Below, piece after piece: positions 8,385 through 16,486 of a DNA stretch of 64,000 bases (position 1 is the first letter of the stretch; every line of letters begins with the position of its first letter). The translations under genes were made by a program, and so were the position numbers. Origin of the DNA: Oceanicaulis sp. MMSF_3324 (GTDB lineage: Bacteria > Pseudomonadota > Alphaproteobacteria > Caulobacterales > Maricaulaceae); assembly GCF_030733545.1 (NCBI RefSeq), contig NZ_JASHIU010000003.1, positions 124,001 through 188,000 of the forward strand, read 5' to 3'. Below the pieces are notes generated by a model. The model did no database searches. It was not told the origin of the DNA and saw only the letters and a list, made by a program, of their open reading frames with translations.

Positions 8385-9631
8385 GCCTCGCGCCGCGCGG
8401 CGAGCTTGCTGAAGGTGATGCAGAACAGCGTCCAGGTCAGGCCGTTCGTGGTCATGAAAATGCTTTCCGACTGGCTGGTCAGCCCCCAGATCGCCATGGC
8501 GGGCAGCGCCCAATAGGCTTCTACACCGGCGAAAACGCGCTTCACCGAAGCAGCCAGTCCTCCGAGATAGACCAAGAACGCCCAGATCGCTCCAGGCAGG
8601 CCGAGCGCCAGCGCGATCTCTATCCATGAATTGTGAGCCGACGGCACCTCCCATCCGGTCGCCTGACGCACCCAGAACACCGGCCCGTCTTCCACGAGCC
8701 AGAAGGCGCCCCAGCCAAACCCCGTCCAGGGCCGCATCTGGACCGCCTGCATCAGGCCGATCCAGATATCGGTGCGTCCGGTCAGCGTCGGGTCGCGACC
8801 AAGCGCCTCCAGGATCACGCCCGGCCCGATCACAATGACGAGCGTCAGCGCGAACACGCCAAACAGGCCACTGAACACCGCCAGAGCGGCCATGATGAAG
8901 CCCTGCCGGGCGAAATAGATCATCAAGGGCCCCGCCACGCCGATCATGCAGGCCATCAGGGCCGTCCGAGAGGTGGACATGAGCACCAGCGCGACCGCCA
9001 GGATCACAAGCGCGCCCCAATACCGCACTTCCCGGCGATGGGGCGTCGTGAAGGCGGCCGCCATGCCTGCAAGCGCAGCCAGCGCCATGACCCCGCCCAG
9101 ACGGTTCTTTTCAAACCAGAGACCGGACCAGGCGCCAGGGTGAATTTCCGACATCACCCCATAGGACGGCATCAGAACCGACATCAAAAGCGAGCCGACA
9201 GCCAGGATTGCAAACGACAGCGCCAACAAGCGGATCAGATCGCGCCAGCTGTATCGGCTCGCCATCCAAAGGCCGAACAGGGCCGGCATGACAACGCCCA
9301 ATCCGCGCCGCAGGCTCAGCCCGGGATCGAGTGACCAGCTCGCCGAAACAAGCGGCAGCGCCGCCAGCAGCATCAACGGCCAGGCGCGCGCCAAAAGCCC
9401 CAGCACTGGCATGGGACGCACCCCGATCAGGATCAGCGTCAACAGATAAACCGGCGGCCAGATCAGGCGCAGGATCGGACTGCCCTCTTCGCCGCCATCA
9501 AAAATTTGCGGCAACAGCGCGCTCGAGAACAGGAAGATCAGGAGTGCCGCAAGGCCGGTTTCCAGCATGGATGCGAAACGCAACCGGGGCAAACCGCCGC
9601 GCCAGCGATCGGCCAGAGCGAGCGCGCTCAC
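8381..9631 (-). CDS. hfsC: O-antigen ligase/polymerase family protein, HfsC-like
   Basis: The 416-aa polytopic protein has about ten to twelve hydrophobic helices. One large periplasmic loop contains TGRTDIWIGLMQAVQMRPWTG (split across about residues 283-303), a signature of the Wzy/WaaL (PF04932) family. A nearby PSAHNSWIEIALALGLPG gives the conserved histidine. Such proteins polymerise lipid-linked repeat units in the periplasm, or ligate them to lipid A. Next to hfsB and hfsA, polymerase is the better reading. The start codon overlaps the hfsB stop (ATGA), so hfsA-hfsB-hfsC form one minus-strand unit. Confidence 0.82.
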   Translation of the reverse strand: MSALALADRWRGGLPRLRFASMLETGLAALLIFLFSSALLPQIFDGGEEGSPILRLIWPPVYLLTLILIGVRPMPVLGLLARAWPLMLLAALPLVSASWSLDPGLSLRRGLGVVMPALFGLWMASRYSWRDLIRLLALSFAILAVGSLLMSVLMPSYGVMSEIHPGAWSGLWFEKNRLGGVMALAALAGMAAAFTTPHRREVRYWGALVILAVALVLMSTSRTALMACMIGVAGPLMIYFARQGFIMAALAVFSGLFGVFALTLVIVIGPGVILEALGRDPTLTGRTDIWIGLMQAVQMRPWTGFGWGAFWLVEDGPVFWVRQATGWEVPSAHNSWIEIALALGLPGAIWAFLVYLGGLAASVKRVFAGVEAYWALPAMAIWGLTSQSESIFMTTNGLTWTLFCITFSKLAARREA

Positions 9632-10254
9632 GCTGTCGGCGCGGTCCGGGCGCGATTGACGACCACGCCCCAGACCTGCGCTCCCTGCTCACGCAACCGC
9701 GCCGCTTCGGCCTCACAGCGTTCGCGGCCATCCGTGCGCGCATTCGCGACCAGGATGACCCCATCCATGTTCGGCGCCACCAGGGGAATGGCGGCGCTGT
9801 TATAGGACGCGTCCACCAGGGTCAGTCCCGCACTGCGCCGCGCCTGCATCCAGTAATCGGGCGTGTCGAGAAAAGTCAGGCTGCGCACCTGCCCCGGTTC
9901 GCGCTCGAACCGGCTGACATAAATCGGCTGATCCTCGACCCGGCGCAGCGCCACACGTCCGGCATTGTCCGGCGTCGTACGCCAGAACCGCCGACCTGAC
10001 AGCGCACCCGAATAGGCCTTTCCGTTCAGGCGGAAAGCGTCCGATTGGGGATTGTTCCGGAAATCGAGATCATAAAGCCAGACCGGTTTGACCCCGCGCT
10101 GGACTGACGCGCGCGCCAGACCGGCGGTGATCGTCGACGCACCGGCATTGGCGCTGACCGGCACGACCATGACCGCACGCGCATTGGCGCCCTGCGGCGC
10201 CAAGCGCCGGGCCAAGCCGTCCAGTTCCACCTCGATGCTCATGCGCACAGCCAT
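9628..10254 (-). CDS. hfsB: HfsB-like protein, P-loop/tyrosine-kinase-like fold with altered Walker A
   Basis: The 208-aa protein looks like the cytoplasmic CpsD/Wzc-type ATPase half. It has MVVPVSANAGASTITAGLAR near residue 29 in the place of a Walker A loop, LYDLDFRNNP near residue 60 for Walker A-prime, GLTLVDASY near residue 142 for the Walker B strand, and ILVANARTDG near 167. The loop reads SANAGAST where active members have G-K-S/T, so the nucleotide-binding lysine is missing. No tyrosine-rich tail is present. It lies between hfsA and hfsC as in Caulobacter, where HfsB is needed for holdfast synthesis. It is likely a structural partner of HfsA rather than a kinase. Confidence 0.75.
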   Translation of the reverse strand: MAVRMSIEVELDGLARRLAPQGANARAVMVVPVSANAGASTITAGLARASVQRGVKPVWLYDLDFRNNPQSDAFRLNGKAYSGALSGRRFWRTTPDNAGRVALRRVEDQPIYVSRFEREPGQVRSLTFLDTPDYWMQARRSAGLTLVDASYNSAAIPLVAPNMDGVILVANARTDGRERCEAEAARLREQGAQVWGVVVNRARTAPTA

Positions 10255-10310
10255 GCCTGTTTACCCAACAGACAGATGTATGCGTGAATGGTTAACGGAG
10301 CCCTGTCAGA

Positions 10311-11795
10311 TCAGCGCGTATCACTGACCCGCGCCAGCACCGGCAAGGGCGCGCGCTGCGGCGGTGGCTCTGAAGCGCCGTATTGCGGCGTCGGAGCGGC
10401 GTTTGGCTCATGCTGCGAGGGCGGGTTTTGCGGCGACGGGCTGCGGGGCGCAGGCTCATGACGCACACTCACCACATAACCACGGATCAGGCCCAGCAGC
10501 AGCGCAACGCCGCCCGCCAGAACGCCCACCGCCATGACGGCCAGCTTGCGCTTTGACGAGGCCTGAACCGGCGGCGTGGCGCGGGATACGATCCGGATGG
10601 CGTCTGCGCCGCCCGGCGGCATGTCCCGACGCGCCAAGGCATCGGCCGCCTGAACCGACAGCTGGTCCGCTGCAGCTGAGCGCGCATCCACAGCGCGCGT
10701 CAGGCGCTCATAATCAGATTGCAGGTCCCGCAGACGGTCCACTTCGGCGCGCGCCTCGCGCAATTGCGCATTCAGGGACGCCGCCAGACGCGCCTGCCCG
10801 GCGGCGTTGGATTCCTGCTGCAGGCGGGAGGATTCCAGCTCCTGCCAGATCGGGTTCACGCCCGTGCGGCGCTGGCCCTGTCCATTGGCGCGGCCTTCCT
10901 CGACAAAGCGTTCGAGCGCTTCGATTTCGCGCTGAACCGCGATGACGGGCGGAGCGTCGGGTTGATACCGCGCCATCAGTTCGGCCTGGCGCACCTGCAG
11001 GTCCAGCAGCTGCCCTGTGACCGAGTTTTCGACATAGAGCTCAATAGTTTGCGGGATATTCTCAAGCCGCTGCTCCAGCGCCTGGGCCAGGGCGCGCGCC
11101 TGCGCGGCATCCGCGTCTGCCTCCAGTTTCCGGCCTTGCAGATTCGCCAGCCGCCCCAGGGCCGAATTGAGCTCGGTCTCGAAATCCGTAATGTCATTCT
11201 CGGCCAGAAACGCTCTGAGCGCCCGTTGCGCGGCCTGCGCGTCGCGTTCCGCCGCGTCGAGCCGCGCCTGGATGCCGCCTTCATACCCGCCGGTCAGGAG
11301 CTCCACGCGATAGCGCAAATAGGCGTCGACAATGGCGTTGACGGTATTCGCCGCCACCACCGGGTCGGGATTCTTGAAGGTCGCGATCAGGAAACTGGCG
11401 TTCGGCGCACGCGACACCCCGAAGCCCTCGCCTAGCGATTTGAGCTGCTCAGGATCCGCTTCGCCGGTCAGTTCGATCAGCATGCGCCGCCGCACTTCCT
11501 CTGACGCCAGAAGATCAGCTTCTGACTGCATGATCTGGTCGAACATGAATTCACCGCCCGCCCCGGCGGCGCCCGGGGTCAGGTCCTCATCATCCATGAT
11601 CACCAACAGACGGCTGCCGGCTGTAAAGGTCGGCGTCAGGCTCATATAGGCCGCCACGGCGAGCGGAATAAAAAGCAACAGCGTAATCAGGATGATGAAG
11701 AGTCGTTGCGTCCAGGCGATCGCGACCAGATCCACAAGATCCAGTTCGCGCCGCACCCGCCCGTCGGCGGTGGAGTTCGAAGGCGTTGACGTCAT
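10311..11795 (-). CDS. hfsA: Polysaccharide co-polymerase (Wzz/GumC), HfsA-like
   Basis: This 494-aa protein has the Wzz architecture. A short cytoplasmic N-terminus leads to a transmembrane helix at about 32-52, then a large periplasmic alanine/arginine-rich coiled-coil domain (about 150-400), then a second helix at about 425-447. A proline-rich cytoplasmic tail follows (PRSPSPQNPPSQ and later PPPQRAPLP). This type controls chain length and bridges the inner membrane to the outer-membrane export channel. It heads the minus-strand hfsA-hfsB-hfsC unit and is divergent from hfsD, its expected export partner. The proline-rich tail is a likely docking site and replaces the fused kinase domain of Wzc. 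Confidence 0.87.
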   Translation of the reverse strand: MTSTPSNSTADGRVRRELDLVDLVAIAWTQRLFIILITLLLFIPLAVAAYMSLTPTFTAGSRLLVIMDDEDLTPGAAGAGGEFMFDQIMQSEADLLASEEVRRRMLIELTGEADPEQLKSLGEGFGVSRAPNASFLIATFKNPDPVVAANTVNAIVDAYLRYRVELLTGGYEGGIQARLDAAERDAQAAQRALRAFLAENDITDFETELNSALGRLANLQGRKLEADADAAQARALAQALEQRLENIPQTIELYVENSVTGQLLDLQVRQAELMARYQPDAPPVIAVQREIEALERFVEEGRANGQGQRRTGVNPIWQELESSRLQQESNAAGQARLAASLNAQLREARAEVDRLRDLQSDYERLTRAVDARSAAADQLSVQAADALARRDMPPGGADAIRIVSRATPPVQASSKRKLAVMAVGVLAGGVALLLGLIRGYVVSVRHEPAPRSPSPQNPPSQHEPNAAPTPQYGASEPPPQRAPLPVLARVSDTR

Positions 11796-11818
11796 AGGTG
11801 CATCTGGCGTGATTGCGC

Positions 11819-11833
11819 TTAATTTTTCCTTAG
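11819..11833 (+). promoter_or_regulatory. CtrA-box-like sequence between hfsA and hfsD
   Basis: TTAATTTTTCCTTAG reads as TTAA-N7-TTAG, one base from the Caulobacter CtrA consensus TTAA-N7-TTAA. It lies in the 82-bp divergent spacer, 45 bp before the hfsD start. This is a pattern match only; such sites occur by chance. Confidence 0.35.
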
Positions 11834-11877
11834 CCGCAGCCTTTCATGGTGAAGATCTTATTAGGGGAGTTTCCGGG

Positions 11878-12609
11878 ATGGCTTCGCCAACACGACGATC
11901 TGTCTTGTCCGCTCTGGGCGTTCTGGCTCTGGGCGCCTGCACCAGCACGCCTCAGGGGCGGACGGCCGAAGGCTTTGAACCGAGCCGGTTCCAGACCTGG
12001 TCCGACAGCGATCCCGCCTATCGCCTGTTTCCCGGCGACGAAGTGGCCGTGACGGTTCACACCGCTGAAGAGCTCAACAGGACGCTGTCGATCGGACCGG
12101 ACGGGCGCGTCAGTCTGCCCCTGGCCGGATCGGTAATGGTGGCGCAGATGACCGCGCCTCAGGCCGCCCGCAGCATCGCCGAGCGTTATGCGCGCGTTCT
12201 CAGGGATCCGATTGTGGAAGTGCGCCCTGTCGCCTTCGGCGCCCAGCAGATCCTGGTCGGCGGCGAAGTGCGCAGTCCGGGCGTCTATGAAATGATCAGC
12301 CCGCGCATGGGCGTGATGGAAGCGCTCACGCTCGCTGGTGGCGCGAACAATCGCGCCCGGCTCAGCCAGGTGGTCGTCCTGCGCCGCGCAGACGATGGCG
12401 GCGTCATGATGCGCACGGTCAATATTCGCGACGCCCAGAGGGGCGCGCCTGCGGATTTGATCCCGCTCGCCCGGCACGACATTGTGTTTGCGCCCCGCAC
12501 GACAATCGCTGAAATCAACGATTTCACAGAGCTTTACATTCGGAACATCCTGCCGCTCGACAACGCGTTCGCGTATGCCCTCGCTGATCAGGTGTTCAAT
12601 TCAAACTAG
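11878..12609 (+). CDS. hfsD: Polysaccharide export lipoprotein (Wza family), HfsD-like
   Basis: The 243-aa protein begins MASPTRRSVLSALGVLALGAC, a signal peptide with lipobox LGAC (Cys 21), so it should be a lipoprotein. Its pre-helix sequence TRRSVL resembles a twin-arginine motif. The mature part has a poly-export/SLBB layout: AYRLFPGDEVAVTVHT near residue 49, then SIGPDGRVSLPLAGSV near residue 71, then a SLBB-like repeat at VGGEVRSPGVYEMI near residue 126. Wza-type proteins form the outer-membrane channel for polymer export. GGGGAG lies before the ATG. The gene is divergent from hfsA. Confidence 0.88.
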   Translation: MASPTRRSVLSALGVLALGACTSTPQGRTAEGFEPSRFQTWSDSDPAYRLFPGDEVAVTVHTAEELNRTLSIGPDGRVSLPLAGSVMVAQMTAPQAARSIAERYARVLRDPIVEVRPVAFGAQQILVGGEVRSPGVYEMISPRMGVMEALTLAGGANNRARLSQVVVLRRADDGGVMMRTVNIRDAQRGAPADLIPLARHDIVFAPRTTIAEINDFTELYIRNILPLDNAFAYALADQVFNSN

Positions 12610-12621
12610 GGAATGCAGACG

Positions 12622-12661
12622 GATCGAGCCTGTCGCTTCTGTCGGCGATCATGGCTCGATC
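12622..12661. repeat. Hairpin between convergent hfsD and Sel1 gene
   Basis: GATCGAGCC at 12622-12630 pairs perfectly with GGCTCGATC at 12653-12661 around a 22-nt loop. It sits between two convergent stop codons, a normal terminator place, but lacks a clear T-tract on either strand. Confidence 0.4.
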
Positions 12662-12665
12662 TGTC

Positions 12666-12938
12666 CTAGTGCCGCGTGGACAACCACTCGCGCGCAGCCG
12701 TCAGGGCGGCGGCGATCTGATCGCCATCCATCTCGGCGGCGACTTCGCTGCGGTAGTATTTCGCGGTGTCCGAGCCCATCAGCGAGGCCAGGTTGAACCA
12801 TTTGTGCGCCTCGATGTAATCGATCACACCGCACTGGCCCGTCGAGTACAGAAGGCCCAGCTTGCACAGGTCATCCCCGGTCGGGTCCATTTTGACCGCG
12901 TCGTGAACTTGCGCCGTTTCCACATCAGTGAAAGCCAT
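12666..12938 (-). CDS. Sel1-repeat (tetratricopeptide-like) small protein
   Basis: The 90-aa cytoplasmic protein starts MAFTDVETAQVHDAVKMDPT. It contains a Sel1-like helical repeat, LCKLGLLYSTGQ to YIEAHKWFNLASLMG, with the hallmark pattern of a short gap, Ala-hydrophobic-Trp-Phe and Ala. Sel1 repeats mediate protein contacts; no catalytic residues are seen. A longer in-frame version to 13037 has an arginine/histidine-rich, non-typical N-terminus. ATG 12938 is preferred because the sequence there becomes protein-like. Its gene lies convergent to hfsD and has no operon partner. The role is unknown. Confidence 0.78.
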   Translation of the reverse strand: MAFTDVETAQVHDAVKMDPTGDDLCKLGLLYSTGQCGVIDYIEAHKWFNLASLMGSDTAKYYRSEVAAEMDGDQIAAALTAAREWLSTRH

Positions 12939-13112
12939 TTTAGTCTTCCCATCGTTGGCGAAGGGCCGGACTTTTCGCCCGTGTCGCCTTCGCATCCCAC
13001 CATGCACCCGATGCCTTTTCGGTGGCCCGTTGTGCACGATCAGAATGCTCGCGATGTCTGACCACAGGGTTAAAGAGTCTCAAGAATAACGCCGATTAAC
13101 CCTTTAATTCCG

Positions 13113-14612
13113 TTAGATATTCCTACCCAAAATTAACCGACTGATCTCGGCGTCCAACCGTTCCAGCGCGCCCGGAGAGCCACCCGAACGCCGAATCCGC
13201 CCTGAAATCAAAACGATTCCCAACATCGCCACAGCCAACAACGCCAACAGAGCAGCCAGCAGAAGCTGGGGCCGATCAAAATCGGTCCTGAAAAAACTTT
13301 CAGAGGGCGACAGCGTGACCATTTCCTCGGCCAACAGGATACGTCCCGCCAGCATGCGCCCCTCGCTGATGGCGCTCAGCCGGGCCAGGACTTGAACATC
13401 GTCCCTGGAGTCCAGCACGTCAGAAACACGGAGGGCGACGAGCGCGTCTTCGTTGCGCCGGATCTCTTCAAAGGCGGCAAACCAGCTCTGTCGCCGCCCG
13501 TCATCCAGTCCCGCCATGGCGTGAAGCTCCGCCATCGCCGCCGCACACCGGGCATGACAGGTAGCAGGCCGGGCATGGATCTGATCCGCATCCGCCAGGA
13601 TCGGCATTAGGGCGGTCAGCAAGCGCATCTCCCGCTCACGCGCTGGCGGGCCCAGCATCAAGGAAGCAAGCCATTCGCCATCCAGGCGGCCTGCAGCGCG
13701 CGCAGCCAGCGCCAACCTGACCGTAGCCGGGTCAAGCGCAGGGTCATGAAGCGACAGGGCCAGCGCAGCACGCACAGGATCCGCCTCGGGCAGGACCAGC
13801 TGAGCCCGCTCACAAGCGGGAACCCGTTGACTTTGCGCCCGCGCCAGAGCGCAGCCTTGCACGATCAATTCACGGGCATCGGGCAGCACGCGCGCCTGAG
13901 ACGGTGACAAACCCGGTGCAAGGCCCGGCAGGGCCGCCAGATTGAGGGCCAAACCATCAGGGCTGTGAAACCAGGATTCGGCCGCCTGGAAGCTGCGTTC
14001 GTAAAGCGCTTGGGCCCGCCGGTAGCGTTGTTGCGCTCTCGGACTGGCTTCGCGCAACCAGACTGGTTCGCCGACCAGTCCTTCAGATTGCTGGCGTCCT
14101 TCAAGCACGCCATTGATAATCTGTTCTCGCCGCCAGACCGGCATGGCGGCCAGATCCGCGCGCATCAATTCAGGCCGGCGTTCATTCTGCATGAGGTAGA
14201 GGGCGAGCGCCTCCCGCCCCATCAAAGCTGGCAGGCTTGAAGCAAAACTGCGCGCCCGCGGCAAGTCCGGCGGTCCAGGCAATGTCGGCGCGAGAGACTG
14301 CTCAATCTCCGTGCGCCAGCGCGACAGAGTGTCCTCTGCATCCTGCGCGGGAACCGCAGCGTTAAGCGCAGCGTCAAATTGTTCAGACAGGGTTTGCGGC
14401 GCTCTCAGCGAGTCCGCAGGGGCCGCCTCCAAAGCGCGATACACGCTGATCAATGCGCCAGCGCACAAGGCCAGAAACAGCGCAGGCCGGACCAAGGCGA
14501 ACAGCGCGCGCCAGATCAGATAGACTGCCGCGCGCCAACGCGGCGCCAGCCATGGCGAGCGCGCGCCATAGCGTTCGCTATAGGTACGAGACGGTGGCGT
14601 CCCAGCCCTCAT
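13113..14612 (-). CDS. Hypothetical membrane protein (499 aa)
   Basis: The family is not recognised. A basic N-terminus leads into a hydrophobic segment at about residues 32-60 (ALFALVRPALFLALCAGALI). A long alanine/arginine/leucine-rich region of mostly helical character follows, then a second hydrophobic segment near 457-475, and a short basic C-terminus. The predicted layout is two membrane anchors bracketing a large soluble domain. The cysteine pattern CHARCAAAMAELHAMAG near residue 360 is notable. ATG 14612 is chosen over 14633 because GGGGGAAG lies just upstream. The AT-rich 170-bp stretch downstream (12939-13112) holds no recognisable gene. Confidence 0.7.
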   Translation of the reverse strand: MRAGTPPSRTYSERYGARSPWLAPRWRAAVYLIWRALFALVRPALFLALCAGALISVYRALEAAPADSLRAPQTLSEQFDAALNAAVPAQDAEDTLSRWRTEIEQSLAPTLPGPPDLPRARSFASSLPALMGREALALYLMQNERRPELMRADLAAMPVWRREQIINGVLEGRQQSEGLVGEPVWLREASPRAQQRYRRAQALYERSFQAAESWFHSPDGLALNLAALPGLAPGLSPSQARVLPDARELIVQGCALARAQSQRVPACERAQLVLPEADPVRAALALSLHDPALDPATVRLALAARAAGRLDGEWLASLMLGPPAREREMRLLTALMPILADADQIHARPATCHARCAAAMAELHAMAGLDDGRRQSWFAAFEEIRRNEDALVALRVSDVLDSRDDVQVLARLSAISEGRMLAGRILLAEEMVTLSPSESFFRTDFDRPQLLLAALLALLAVAMLGIVLISGRIRRSGGSPGALERLDAEISRLILGRNI

Positions 14613-14684
14613 CAGTCTTCCCCCTGCCCTCATCCGCCAACCTAAAAGGCGACACCGGCAGGGGAAAGCCCAATTTACGTTTGG

Positions 14685-15410
14685 TTAGGATTTGGCGCGC
14701 TGACCGAACAGCACATCCCGCGCCTTCTTCATTTCCTCGCTGTCTTCGGCGAGCGACTTGAACAGGTCCTTGCCCACGGCGCGACCGGCCTTGACCGCTT
14801 CTCGCGCGCCCACACGCTCATGCCAGGCTTTCAGACGCGGAAACTCATCCAGGTTCTGCCCCTGCCCCTCGGGCAGAATCCAAGGCCAGGCGGCCATATC
14901 GGCGATGGAGTAGAAATCACCCGCCAGATAGTCGCGGTGCTCGAGATCACGCTCGATCACGCCATACAGGCGATGCACCTCATTGGTGTAGCGGTTCTTG
15001 CCGTATTCGAGCTTGGTCTCGTCCGGTTCAATCTTCAGCGCATAGGTGCGGAAATGGTGAGCCTGACCGCACATCGGGCCCAGACCGCCCATCTGCCAGA
15101 ACAGCCATTCCTCGACCGCGGTCTGCTCGCGCAGGTTCGAGCCATAGAACTGACCCGTCTTGCGCGCCAGATATTGCAAGATGGCGCCGCTTTCAAAAAC
15201 CGAGATCGGTTCGCCATCCGGACCGTTCGGATCAATGATCGCGGGCATGCGATTGTTCGGGCTGATTTTCAGAAAATCCGGTTCGAACTGTTCGCCCAAC
15301 CCGATATTGACCGGTTTGAGCTCATAGGGCAGGCCCATTTCCTCAAGAGCGATGCTGACTTTCCATCCGTTGGGGGTGGGCCAGTAATACAGTTCGATCG
15401 GCTTGCTCAT
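14685..15410 (-). CDS. Glutathione S-transferase, nu-class (YghU/YfcG-like)
   Basis: The 241-aa protein has an N-terminal thioredoxin-like domain starting KPIELYYWPTPNGWKVSIAL. The Thr/Asn pair replaces the usual catalytic Tyr/Ser, as in nu-class enzymes. PNNRMPAIIDPNGPDG near residue 52 gives the cis-proline, and VFESGAILQYLA near residue 71 is the glutathione gamma-glutamyl site. A helical C-terminal domain follows with QMGGLGPMCGQAHHF. Nu-class members act as disulfide-bond reductases or peroxidases using two glutathiones. It stands alone, divergent from the dioxygenase gene. Confidence 0.9.
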   Translation of the reverse strand: MSKPIELYYWPTPNGWKVSIALEEMGLPYELKPVNIGLGEQFEPDFLKISPNNRMPAIIDPNGPDGEPISVFESGAILQYLARKTGQFYGSNLREQTAVEEWLFWQMGGLGPMCGQAHHFRTYALKIEPDETKLEYGKNRYTNEVHRLYGVIERDLEHRDYLAGDFYSIADMAAWPWILPEGQGQNLDEFPRLKAWHERVGAREAVKAGRAVGKDLFKSLAEDSEEMKKARDVLFGQRAKS

Positions 15411-15526
15411 CGGGGGGCCTCCCTGCCCTTAAATACAGCTTTGAACGTCCTATGTCGGGCCCTGCGACCATTCGTTCAAGACATAGCGACTTCACGAGCC
15501 TGCGAGGGAGCGCTAAAGAGCCCGAC

Positions 15527-16486
15527 ATGACCGATATCATTCTTACCGACCAGAACCTCGAACCGGTGTCCTTCAAGCTCGCCGGTCAGGATCCTGAAGC
15601 GTTCGCCCGCGAACTGGGCGCGAGCTTCCGTGAAACCGGCTTTGCCGTGATCAGCGATCACCCTGTCGATACCGATGTGATTGATCGCGCCCTGGAAGAC
15701 GCCAAGGCCTTTTTCGCCCTGCCTGACGCCGCCAAGCGCGCCTACGCCATTGAAAACGGCGGCGGCCAGCGCGGCTACACCCCGTTCGGCACCGAAAACG
15801 CCAAGGGCATGGACCAGAAGGATCTCAAGGAATTCTGGCACCATGGCCGGAACCTGCCCGAGGGCCACAAATACTCCGACGTCATGCCCCCGAACGTGCC
15901 GGTGAAAGAGATCGCCCGCTTTGACGACAGCATCCAGGCGCTCTACGCCGCGCTCGACGAGATGGGCGCGGTGCTGCTCCAGGCGCTGGCCAAGGATCTG
16001 GGCCTTGAGGAGAACTGGTTCTCCAAGACCGTCAATGACGGCAATTCCATCCTGCGTCTGCTGCACTATCCCCCGATCGATGGGGATCCGGACGGCGTGC
16101 GCGCCGGCGCCCATGAGGACATCAATGTCATCACCCTGCTGCTGGGCGCTGAGGAAGCGGGTCTGCAGGTGAAGACCAAGACCAGCGCCTGGCTGCCCGT
16201 GCAGCCGCCCGAAGGCGCGCTGGTGATCAATATCGGCGACATGCTGCAGCGCCTGACGAACCATGTGTACCCGTCCACCACGCACCGCGTGGTGAATCCG
16301 TCAAAGGAACGCATGGCCTTCTCGCGTTATTCCACGCCCTTCTTCCTGCACTTCAATCCCGATTTCCTGATTGAAACCCTGCCGGGCTGTATCAGCGCGG
16401 ACAATCCGAACCGGTATCCCGAGCCGATGACGGCGCACGAATACCTCCTGGAACGCCTGCGTGAAATCGGACTGATCAAGGCGTGA
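15527..16486 (+). CDS. Isopenicillin N synthase family 2-oxoglutarate/Fe(II) dioxygenase
   Basis: The 319-aa protein has a DIOX_N region (ASFRETGFAVISDH near residue 29) and a C-terminal double-stranded beta-helix. Iron ligands are visible: His and Asp in AGAHEDINVITLLLG (near residue 193) and the distal His in YPSTTHRVVNP (near residue 250). The 2-oxoglutarate-binding Arg/Ser lies in MAFSRYSTPFF. Family members hydroxylate or desaturate small molecules; the substrate is unknown. ATG 15527 gives the usual family N-terminus. The stop overlaps the GTG start of the next gene, so the two are co-translated. Confidence 0.88.
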   Translation: MTDIILTDQNLEPVSFKLAGQDPEAFARELGASFRETGFAVISDHPVDTDVIDRALEDAKAFFALPDAAKRAYAIENGGGQRGYTPFGTENAKGMDQKDLKEFWHHGRNLPEGHKYSDVMPPNVPVKEIARFDDSIQALYAALDEMGAVLLQALAKDLGLEENWFSKTVNDGNSILRLLHYPPIDGDPDGVRAGAHEDINVITLLLGAEEAGLQVKTKTSAWLPVQPPEGALVINIGDMLQRLTNHVYPSTTHRVVNPSKERMAFSRYSTPFFLHFNPDFLIETLPGCISADNPNRYPEPMTAHEYLLERLREIGLIKA

